DNA of 64,000 nucleotides from Viola odorata (lineage: Eukaryota; Streptophyta; Magnoliopsida; Malpighiales; Violaceae). The stretch spans positions 47,844,564-47,908,563 of the forward strand of contig OY829543.1 in the NCBI GenBank assembly GCA_963691705.1. The letters run 5' to 3'. The notes beneath the pieces were generated by a model. It was given only the letters and a program-made list of their open reading frames with translations, was not told where the DNA came from and did not search any database. Both the position numbers and the translations under genes were made by a program. Below, piece by piece: positions 55,633 to 64,000 of the stretch; positions within the stretch are counted from its first letter, which is position 1, and each line of letters opens with the position of its first letter.

Positions 55633-57894
55633 ATGGCATTGGCTGCAAACTCAGTCTGTCTGTCTCATGAACAAAACTTTAGTTCATGTATCAGATCAGG
55701 ACTTGCTGGTGATGAGAGATTCTATCATAGCGGCGTGGTTATGTCGAAAGTTTGGCCTAATGGCAGAAACTTGAGACACATTCAGTTGATAACCACTCAC
55801 AAAAATTGTTGTGGGCTCAAGTCAATTGGTGCTAATCAGTTTCCACGGCGAAAAAAGTTCTATACACTTTGTAGCAACAATAGAAGTCTGCCTAAGGTAG
55901 CTCCTAAGTTCTTCCAATGTCAAGCCAATTTGTTTTATAAACTCTTTTTCTTCTTGTTGTTCCTTACTTTTTGATTCTTTCTAAGGGAGAGGAGGCACTT
56001 AATTTTCTGGTTTCTGTGTCACACGTCCTAAAAGAAAGGAGCAACTTGATCCTCTTGAAAGTAGCTGGAATCCTAGCATGTGCATTATTGGTGATTCCAT
56101 CAGCTGATGCAGCGGATGCTCTCAAAACCTGTGCTTGCTTATTGAAGGAGTGCAGGTATCCTTTGTGAAAATATTTGTGAGATTGATATGATACTTTTTG
56201 GACCTAATATTTGGTTATTAGCAACTTCTTAATCATTTTTTTCCAGCAAAACTTAGATTGTGGAACTTTTATTGGTAGGAGAAGGGGCTAGGGATCTTTG
56301 AGACTTCAAATAGCTTATCTATAGTGAACCTTGGTATTGACACGGTGAAAACATGATGAAAATGGCATGCAGTGTTTTTAGCAGTGCAGGGTTGTGTCAT
56401 CTTTCATTTGACCCAATGCCATATTGTTTCCAGGATTGAATTGGCCAAGTGCATTGCGAACCCGTCATGTGCTGCAAATGTTGCTTGCCTTCAAACATGC
56501 AATAACCGACCTGATGAGACTGAATGCCAGGTCAGTTCTGTCCTTTCTCTCAAGACATTTATATATACCTGCGAGTGCGAATATGATATATGTCAGAACA
56601 GTGATTTCAGCTGGCTTAGTCTTCAGAATTTTTGGTCACAACATGTACCAGCATGGTCTGCAAAAGAGTCACCACACATGACTTAGGAGTCAAATATATA
56701 AAGAAACATTTTTCTGTATTAGGCTAAGTATTTTGAAACAATTGGTTGTTAAACTACTTGGTTATACCTTCTTTTCATTGACTAGAGGAGAACCAAAGTT
56801 ATTGCTTCCAGTAATTAGTGCAGGCAGTTTTTATGTAATGTGGTTACTGTGGAATTTTGTAGATCAAATGTGGGGACCTGTTTGAAAACAGTGTTGTCGA
56901 CCAATTCAATGAGTGTGCAGTCTCAAGAAAGAAGTGTGTACCCCAGAAATCTGATGTAGGAGAATTTCCTGTCCCCGATCCTGCCATTCTTGTTCAAAGT
57001 TTTAACATTGCAGATTTCAGTGGGAAGTGGTTCATCACTAGTGGCCTAAATTCTACTTTTGATACTTTTGACTGCCAATTGCATGAGTTTCATACTGAAG
57101 CTAACAAACTTGTGGGGAACTTGACATGGAGAATACGAACTCCAGATAGTGGCTTCTTCACTCGATCAGCTGTGCAGAGCTTTGTGCAAGATCCAAAATA
57201 TCCTGGAATTCTCTACAATCATGACAATGAGTTCCTTCACTATCAAGATGATTGGTAACTTTGTTCTCCTTGTTCTGTTACCTATTTTATAACTGTATAT
57301 TCAATTCCATTGCAACAATGAGTTCCTCAAATCCTAAGTGTCAATTCTGGATGACTGATTATCATACATGGCATTCTCAGGTATATTCTATCATCGAAGA
57401 TAGAGAATAAGCAAGATGATTATGTATTTGTATACTACCGGGGCAGGAATGATGCATGGGATGGGTACGGCGGTGCTGTTATATACACCAGGAGTGCAGT
57501 TTTACCAGAGAGCATTATACCTGAACTAGAAAAGGCAGCTAAAAATGTAGGAAGAGACTTCAACCAGTTTATTAGAACAGACAATACTTGCGGACCCGAG
57601 CCTCCCCTTGTGGAGAGAATTGAAAAAACTGTAGAGGAAGGTGAGAAAACCATCATACGCGAGGTTGAACAAATAGAAGAAGAGGTCGAAGAGGAGGTAA
57701 AAAAGGTGGGGAAGACTGAGATGACCTTGTTGGAGAGATTAGTAGAAGGGTTTAAGAAGTTCCAGCAAGATGAAGAGTACTTGTTAAAAGAGTTGAGTAA
57801 AGAGGAGATGGATGTATTGGATGGTCTGAAGATGGAAGCAGAGGAGGTGGAAAAACTCTTTGGAAGAGCTCTGCCTATCCGGAAATTAAGATAA
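55633..57894 (+). CDS. VDE: Violaxanthin de-epoxidase, chloroplastic
   Basis: Five coding exons: 55633-55896, 55986-56155, 56434-56530, 56863-57254, 57381-57894, with GT/AG borders and consistent phases; 478 residues, the normal length. It converts violaxanthin to antheraxanthin and zeaxanthin in the thylakoid lumen, using ascorbate, when light acidifies the lumen. Residues 1 to about 130 are a bipartite transit peptide ending in a hydrophobic lumen-targeting stretch before [15 protein letters not shown]. Then come the Cys-rich domain ([40 protein letters not shown]), the lipocalin-like domain ([39 protein letters not shown]) and a Glu-rich coiled tail ending LPIRKLR. Start chosen because upstream frame is leader. 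No damage seen. It converges on SYP111. Confidence 0.97.
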
Positions 57895-58325
57895 AACTCA
57901 TTTTAACAGGGACAAAGCATATCTTTTCACACTTTTTTTTCAATGTTATATTATATTTTGCTCAATGTATACAGAATTACGTCATATTCTCAAGGGTTTT
58001 GAATTCCATCTAGTCTAAATGGTTATATCTCTTTCTCCTTCAGATGTCTAACATGTGTAAGCACTAACACAACTGCAGTACAGGAGAAACGATAAAGAAA
58101 GAGCTATTGAACAAGAAAATGCAGATTCTCATTAATAGCAATTTGCAATTACACATCACAGCATTGCATTTTAAGAAGCCAACATCAATTGAAAGAATAA
58201 ACAAATATAATCAAACAAGGACCGAGATATACCAACCCTGTCACTACATCTAGAGTCCCGAAAAAGGACGATAACCAAACCAGAAGGAAAAACTGGGCAT
58301 TAAATCCTCCTCCACCACCTCCAAT
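57895..58325. other. Shared 3' region of VDE and SYP111
   Basis: 431 bp between the two convergent stop codons; must contain both 3' untranslated regions. No further feature seen. Confidence 0.7.
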
Positions 58326-59267
58326 TCAAGAGTGACTGAAACTAGTAGCTATAGGGATAACGATCACAAGAATGACCAACAGCAGAAGTATGATTCCAAT
58401 GCACATCCACTTCCTGCTGCTCCTTTGGTAGACCTTAGCAGTCTTGAGCTCTTTAGTACCATCCTTCACATAATGGCTAGCATTCAACACATGATGTTCA
58501 ATATCATCCATTTTCTCTCCTTGTGCTTCCACCATAACTGCCATATCCAAGAACACTTGATGCAGCTCCAGCAAGCTCCTCTCGATCTCTTTGGCCGTGT
58601 CATGCCTGTCCTGTATCTCCACCACAGTCTCTAACACCTTCCCCTTCCCATGCTCCTGAATTGCTCTCTTCAAGAACTCCTCACCACCACTTCCGTCAGA
58701 GATGATCTTATCAATAATTTCCTCATCCGGGTGCTCTCCCGTAACAGTGTAATACCTCCTCCCAACAGTTTCTTTGTATTCAGTCATCATTTTCTGCCTT
58801 AGCTCCTGAAATTCCATCATAATCTCCTTCAACTTCTTCCTCAATCCATTGGTGACTGCAACTCTGGTTCTGTAAATTGGGGTTCCTTCTTTGTACCCGG
58901 ACAGACGCCTGTTAGCTACATTGGCATTGTCCATTTCTTCAAGCTGAGATCTGATATTTCTGGCTGTCCTAAGGACAGTGACAATATCAGCATTGATCTT
59001 ACTGCGTAGCGACTTCAAGGCCTCGGGCTTGTGTAGAGATTTGCTTTCGTCGTTAGATTCTTGAAGCCTGACTAGTATATCTCTGATTGATCCCATCTCT
59101 TTCTTGACATTCTCAGCTTCTTCAAGGAATAGGCCAAGGTTTTGATCCATAGTGTTCGATGCAGTGCTCATCTCAATATCAGGATCAGGACCAGCTTCAA
59201 TATCTCTCATAGCCTCCTTCTTCAAATCCACATAGCTAACGAAAGACTTGGTCATTAGGTCATTCAT
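58326..59267 (-). CDS. SYP111: KNOLLE-type cytokinesis syntaxin (Qa-SNARE, SYP111)
   Basis: A single coding exon of 313 residues. The start MNDLMTKSFVSYVDLKK is the characteristic KNOLLE beginning and was preferred to a longer upstream frame because a splice acceptor (TTTTCAG at 59280-59278) lies between. An N-terminal Habc bundle (about 35-160) contains VTNGLRKKLKEIMMEFQELR. The SNARE helix (about 205-265) includes LLELHQVFLDMAVMVEAQGE with the zero-layer Gln, and EHHVLNASHYV. A C-terminal anchor WMCIGIILLLLVILVIVIP ends the protein. It mediates fusion of Golgi-derived vesicles at the cell plate, with Qbc and R partners. SYP112 is a close alternative, but the N-terminus favours SYP111. MSA elements upstream indicate G2/M expression. 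Confidence 0.93.
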   Translation of the reverse strand: MNDLMTKSFVSYVDLKKEAMRDIEAGPDPDIEMSTASNTMDQNLGLFLEEAENVKKEMGSIRDILVRLQESNDESKSLHKPEALKSLRSKINADIVTVLRTARNIRSQLEEMDNANVANRRLSGYKEGTPIYRTRVAVTNGLRKKLKEIMMEFQELRQKMMTEYKETVGRRYYTVTGEHPDEEIIDKIISDGSGGEEFLKRAIQEHGKGKVLETVVEIQDRHDTAKEIERSLLELHQVFLDMAVMVEAQGEKMDDIEHHVLNASHYVKDGTKELKTAKVYQRSSRKWMCIGIILLLLVILVIVIPIATSFSHS

Positions 59268-59277
59268 TTTCAAGAAC

Positions 59278-59564
59278 CTGAAAAGAACCCACAACAAGGA
59301 AAGACGTCAAAATTTCAATTACATCAAATTATGAGCCAAGTAGACACTAAGAAATCCAAGAAAACATAAAGGATGAAATGGGTATTTTCTTTTTCATCAA
59401 CATCATGGAAACAAACGCATCAAAACCAAAAATTGATAAGTGGGTTTTCCTTCAAGACAGAGAAGTGAACAATAGAACGCTATAAAAGCTCAAAGATTTT
59501 GAAAATTGAGAACTTAGATATCGATCAGATAAGAAAACGAGCATGGGATCTTTAAAAAGATTAC
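59278..59564 (-). other. 5' UTR intron of SYP111
   Basis: Minus-strand donor GACAAG|GTAATC at 59565/59564 and acceptor TTTTCAG|GTTCTTG at 59278/59277. The ATG lies 10 nt into the next exon. 287 bp. Confidence 0.75.
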
Positions 59565-59721
59565 CTTGTCAATTGGTTGTTTGCAGTTGCTTAACTACTC
59601 ACCGAAGGGAGAGCAAAGAAGGGAAGAAAGAGGAAAGTGCGCTTATTTTACGGAGATGACCAGGATGGTAAGTGGTGGGGAAAGTGAGATGAGAAGAGAT
59701 GATCTTGGATTTTGATTGCTA

Positions 59722-59728
59722 TTTTATA
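59722..59728 (-). promoter_or_regulatory. TATA box of SYP111
   Basis: TATAAAA on the minus strand within CATATAAAATAG, about 160 bp above the leader intron donor and below two MSA elements. Confidence 0.6.
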
Positions 59729-59803
59729 TGGAAAGAAAAGTTTCAGATCAGCTTCTGGGAGAAATTTGAAGAAAGCATAAATTGCAGGAGGAATTGAACA
59801 AAC

Positions 59804-59829
59804 TAGCCGTTTGAAGTTCCTAACGGCTA
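59804..59829. promoter_or_regulatory. Pair of mitosis-specific activator (MSA) elements
   Basis: 59819-59829 reads CCTAACGGCTA, a full match to the MSA consensus YCYAACGGYYA. 59804-59814 on the minus strand reads TCAAACGGCTA, matching 10 of 11. The two AACGG cores face each other and lie 75-110 bp above the TATA box. MSA elements are bound by three-repeat MYB (MYB3R) factors in G2/M. Confidence 0.85.
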
Positions 59830-61628
59830 TATCTTTCATGTTTCTTTTTCTTTTTTGTTGGTAAATTCATGTTTCAATTTCATTTCATTTTATTTACCGT
59901 TATTAGAGCTGCGCTGCGTACATTCTAGTACTATGATTTATTTGAAAAAGTGTGATAAATTTGGGGTCAAGGACTTGCCACGTGGAAGCCATGGTGGGTC
60001 CCACTAACCAACACAGAGAGGAATGGATGACTGGGCAATTATTTTCACAAAACAAGAAAAAGGAAGAAAATGGTAATTGCAAAGTGAAAATTTTGATTTC
60101 ATTTTTTCATTTTTTTTATTAGTATTGAAACTTTTATATTATTGAATAGATTAATCAATTTTATTACTAAATACAAATAAATAAATTAGTTTATATTATT
60201 AATTGAGATTATCATCACATTATTACATGTAATTACAGATTATATAGGTATAATAATAGTTAGTAGAATATATTAATCTATTTTATTTTAAAAACAAACT
60301 TATTAAAAGGTAAAACTTTAGAGATTATAAACTTTATGTAAACTACACAATTTTATTGACCACCGTAAATTTTCTTTTCTTAAAGAAGAAAAAAAAAGGG
60401 AGAAATTTTCTTCATGCCGCCGAAATTGCTTTAAATGGTTCGTTAAATCAACCATTATTGATTTTGTTTTTGTATACATTTATATGATGTGAACCTTTAA
60501 AATCACTTGCCTTGCAGAGACACTAAATAAACTGAATTAAATCCATATTAGCATTTAGAAGATTTTTTTAAAAATTAGATGGGTAAATTATTTCTTTTAC
60601 TTTTTCGAAAATCAGATATAATATAAACAGTAACACAAGATGTGTGTTGAAAGAAACAGATCAAAACCAACCATAAGAAAAGTGAATTTTAGGAGGCTAC
60701 ATGTTGGTACAATAGCTAGGATTAGAGTTATCAATATCGTAATGTACCAATACATATTAGTTTTTTTTATATAACGGTACGAGCCACCTTTTATTCCGTT
60801 TCATTCTCCATCTCAACCATTTTAGTGTATCTCGCCGAATTTTCGGCCAAGATAAAATTTTTAATACAGATGCAAACAATTTCGGCCTAAGTAACTTTTT
60901 TTTTCCTTTTAAAAATAATTGATTTTTCCACTAAATAAATAATTTAATTAAATCTCAAAATATGAATCCCTAAAACTTCACCTCTTCTCTCGTCCTTTGT
61001 TGCTCTCTCCCTCCTTCCTTCGAGTATTTGCTATGCACATGTATTCATCTCAATAACATATATTGACAATGCTATAGCCTACAATAATTCGATTATGGGT
61101 TTACACTTTTATGTATTGTAGCTTTTGTAACATTTTGATTTTGATTTGTTATTTAGATTGAATATTTTAATGATGGAATTTTGCATTATCTTTATCTTTA
61201 TTGATTAATTTTTGAATGTTAGATAAATAATTTTTTAGAAGTGTTATAGTATACCCAACATGTAATACCGAAATAGTAAATCAAGATTTTCGATACCCGA
61301 TACATCTTATTCCTAGAGACAAATTCAAAATAATTCATACCAAAGAATCAATTTGTATAAGAGATGATGCAATTAGGGGAGTGCATCAACTCGTGAACAT
61401 AATGTGAAAAATCAAGCTTCCATTTCTCGATCCAAACTCAAACTCCGGCAAAAATCAAATGAAGGCATTGCAATTTTAACATATAAAACCCAGCGGATTC
61501 AATAGAACTACTCAATTATTATTCAGGTCAAAACTAACTTTTTCCAGCAACGAGGTGAAAAATATGTCACACTTACTAGGTGGTATCAGTTGAGATTTAA
61601 GTTCAAGTTTCACGTAATTCTTAAAACA
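59830..61628. other. Intergenic DNA
   Basis: AT-rich spacer upstream of SYP111. A weak pair of mirrored ends near 60715 and 61316 (CTAGGA..TATC) might be an old transposon, but no duplication flanks it. No gene supported. Confidence 0.5.
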
Positions 61629-61765
61629 ATACTTCCTTCGGTGTAAAATAAACGACGTTTATTATTTACGCACGTATTTCAAGGAGGTCAGATGACTCAC
61701 TATTTGTACGTTCGGAAAAAAATACGGAATTTTTTGAGGTCAAATAGTGAATCATCCAGCGAGTA
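61629..61765. mobile_element. Short MITE-like remnant, same family as 24184
   Basis: Shares ACGCACGTATTTCAAGG-like, AGATGACTCACTATTTG and GTCAAATAGTGAATCATCC segments with 24184-24398. The last two can pair to a hairpin. The ends are worn away. Confidence 0.5.
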
Positions 61766-62324
61766 ACATGTAAGTTAAGTATCATTTTAACTCTTATGTT
61801 TTAAATAATTAAGTTTTTACGTAAAAAAGAACTTAAATTGTGGCTTGTGTTTATAATATTGATTCAAACTAATCTCTTTACATTAATTAGCTTTAATGAA
61901 AGGCTAAAAGAATGTAGAAAATACTTTATTTTTCTATGTTATACTATAAAAATACATGTAAAGTACTTTATACTTCTTTTCTTAATTTTTTAAAACTAAA
62001 GGCGATTGATTGAAATTCTATTATAAATATAGAGAATAAAAACACAGTAATAGAGCTTAATAAAGTGATGATCTCTATGAAAAGATAGACACACCAAGTC
62101 CAACTCAACTATCCATACTGGTTGGTTAGCAGAAAAAATCGGCACAATATTGGTTTTCATCAAGTGAAAGTAAGTATGATTTGATCTTCTGATATCATCG
62201 TTTGTTAGGTAAATCATACTCTCCACACTTTACCCAACCAAACCCAAACTAAATTTGTCATCATCATCCAAAAAAACTGAAAAAAAGACCCAGAAAAGAA
62301 ATCTCGACAGACAGAGCAGCAACT
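61766..62324. other. Upstream region and leader of SIP1
   Basis: Immediate upstream sequence of the aquaporin. A/C-rich leader (62226-62324). No TATA box I would commit to. Confidence 0.5.
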
Positions 62325-63234
62325 ATGGGGGCGGTGAAGGCAGCGATAGCAGATGGAGTGTTGACATTTATGTGGGTTTTCGTTTCTTCAATGTTTGGGC
62401 TGTTTACGAGCTTAATAATAGTGGCTCTTGGGCTTGAGAAGCTGGTCTGGGCACCCATCGTTATCACCACATTTCTTGTTTTTGTGTTCGTTTTCTTGTT
62501 TGGTTTGATTGGTGATTTCTTAGGCGGGGCTAGTTTCAACCCGACTGGTACTGCTGCCTTCTATGCTGTTGGGATTGGTGGAGATAACCTCTTCTCCATG
62601 GCACTCAGATTCCCTGCTCAGGTCATTTAAATTAAATTATATTTGTTTCAATTTTAAACTTTCTGGTTCTTTTTCTTTAAACGTTTTTTTGTTCAATATT
62701 TTTCCCATCTTTGAATATTCTGTCCCTACCTGTTGGTTTTGTCATCATATCCTTATGTTTCAAAAGAAATAGAATTGATTGACATTTGACAGTGATCCAA
62801 TCTTGTAAAAGTAATTTCTTTGTAAACAAATTGACAACTTGGGTTTACACTAAAATTAATAGAATAAACAGGACGGATGCAATAGGTGTAAATAGGATTG
62901 GTATGGGATGATTCTTGCACTTTGAGGAATGATGTGAAGCATTGAATGACTCTTTTTGCAGGCGGCTGGTGCTGTGGGTGGAGCGTTGGCCATAATGGAG
63001 GTGATGCCGTTGCAGTACAAGCATCTCCTTGGGGGTCCTACATTGAAAGTTGATTTGCAAACTGGAGCCATTGCGGAAGGGGTGTTGACCTTTCTCATAA
63101 CCTTTGCTGTTCTTGTGATCGTGCTCAAGGGGCCACGTAATCCACTGGTGCAGACATGGCTTCTTGCTGTTTCAACTGTAACATTGGTTGTTGCAGGTTC
63201 TGCTTACACTGGGCCTTCTATGAATCCTGCCAAT
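62325..63234 (+). CDS. SIP1: SIP1-type aquaporin, first two coding exons (continues past window)
   Basis: Exon 1 is 62325-62621 (99 codons), exon 2 is 62962-63234 (91 codons), both phase 0 with GT/AG borders. The last exon (about 50 residues in the family) is not present before 64000, so the gene is cut by the window edge. Start MGAVKAAIADGVLTFMW. The first pore motif is NPT (residues 72-74, SFNPTGTAAF) and the second NPA (SMNPAN, 187-190), the SIP1 pattern; SIP2 has NPL. Hydrophobic segments match helices 1-5 of the major intrinsic protein fold. By family knowledge SIPs reside in the ER membrane and pass water. Nothing in the two exons is damaged. Confidence 0.94.
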
Positions 63235-64000
63235 GTTAGTAGGCCTATCCCTTTTTGCGTTTCAATTTTACAGTCACCTATTACTTTATTACTTACTTTT
63301 ACTTTTATACCTGGATAGTTCAGGCTGTCGTGAATCTTGATTAACTAAATTGGCTGCCCTAAATGGTATGATGATAATGATTCTTTGTATGGTAGTTTCT
63401 AGCATTGAGCGTTATGTCTGATGCACTTGGTTCTTATTGGATGATGCAAAGCTGTAACTCGCTGGCTGACAAATGTTTAATATCGCTGTAACCTGTTGCA
63501 AGTTCCTGGTCTTCCATGATCAACTTTGTTGTTATTGTATTCCTACTCTCTTGGTGCTTGCATTGGGGTGTTTTAAGTGCATGGCTACAACTACCAGCTT
63601 GGAGAAACATTAGCCCCATTCTGACTGTTATGTTTACATCTTGGGTGTGGTTCAATTAAGCAATACTTTCATTTCTGTTCTAACTAGATAAGAATATGGG
63701 ATTGTAAGATAAACCATGAAGGATCCACCCCATTAAGCCCCAGAATACGAGGGAAATGTGTGTGTGTATATATATATATATAAGGATTTATGTTTAATAG
63801 TGAATGGTCTGTTTCATGTGTGTGCATTTTGGGGTGGATGGCTTTAGGATACGAGGCTGCTTGCCTACTCAGCAAGAATTTCTTTGCTAGCCAGCATAGT
63901 GGTGGTACTTGGTGGTGGTAGCTGGTAGCAATTATGCTGAGTGTCTAGCTGGGGATTTGGTCATTTCGCTGCAGCAGTGATGGTGGCAATTCATAGTCTA
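63235..64000 (+). other. SIP1 intron 2 (incomplete in window)
   Basis: Begins GTTAGT after the NPAN codons. No acceptor followed by the SIP1 C-terminal coding sequence is found up to 64000. Contains a TG/TA microsatellite (about 63758-63782). Confidence 0.75.

Noticed and set aside
60715..61316. Possible transposon with mirrored CTAGGA..TATC ends
   Set aside because: Ends match weakly, no target duplication, and no internal support.

Overview
This window is nuclear DNA of a dicotyledonous flowering plant. The evidence is intron-containing plant genes (violaxanthin de-epoxidase, a KNOLLE-type cytokinesis syntaxin, a SIP1 aquaporin, a SPARK-type receptor kinase, a SWEET fragment) set among Athila-type Ty3/gypsy, LINE, hAT, PIF/Harbinger, Mutator-like and Stowaway elements, with AT-rich spacers. 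I favour an asterid, possibly Lamiales, but the sequence alone does not prove it.

Layout. 1-16886 is a stack of four nested insertions. A long-LTR retrotransposon remnant (16386-16886) was hit by a LINE (15155-16385). The LINE was hit by a roughly 13 kb minus-strand Athila element (1-15154, running off the left edge), and the Athila integrase region was hit by a small non-autonomous LTR element (6479-9248, flanked by CAACC, containing a 200-N gap). 16887-29650 is AT-rich and holds a second LINE, a diverged MITE, a hAT-like element (26594-27748) and an unusually long Stowaway-like element (27865-28585). 29658-30242 encodes only the first half of a SWEET sugar transporter. 32556-36398 and 52360-54631 are two solo-LTR-like copies of one family, each with perfect 5-bp target duplications. 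37122-38586 is a solo Athila LTR of another lineage. 40674-44375 is a decayed two-gene PIF/Harbinger element whose transposase has been split by two other transposons.

The right third is gene-bearing. It contains a seven-exon SPARK receptor-like kinase (44715-47302, minus) and a dead duplicate of one of its exons (48367-48742). A roughly 1 kb foldback carries a tRNA-Pro-like sequence in both arms (49046-50079). VDE (55633-57894, plus) converges on a KNOLLE/SYP111 syntaxin (58326-59267, minus). The first two coding exons of SIP1 (62325-63234, plus) follow, and that gene runs off the right edge.

The host genes do not form a pathway. VDE works in the thylakoid lumen in photoprotection, SYP111 in cell-plate fusion, SIP1 in (by family knowledge) the ER membrane, and the kinase at the plasma membrane. 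The best regulatory signal is a pair of MSA (MYB3R) elements just upstream of the syntaxin TATA box, as expected for a G2/M gene. The most unusual structural signals are the dispersed CGGGACC/GGTCCCG motif in the Athila element, the palindrome array in the nested LTR, the half-SWEET gene and the tRNA-bearing hairpin. All coordinates, divergence counts and splice sites were read by eye.
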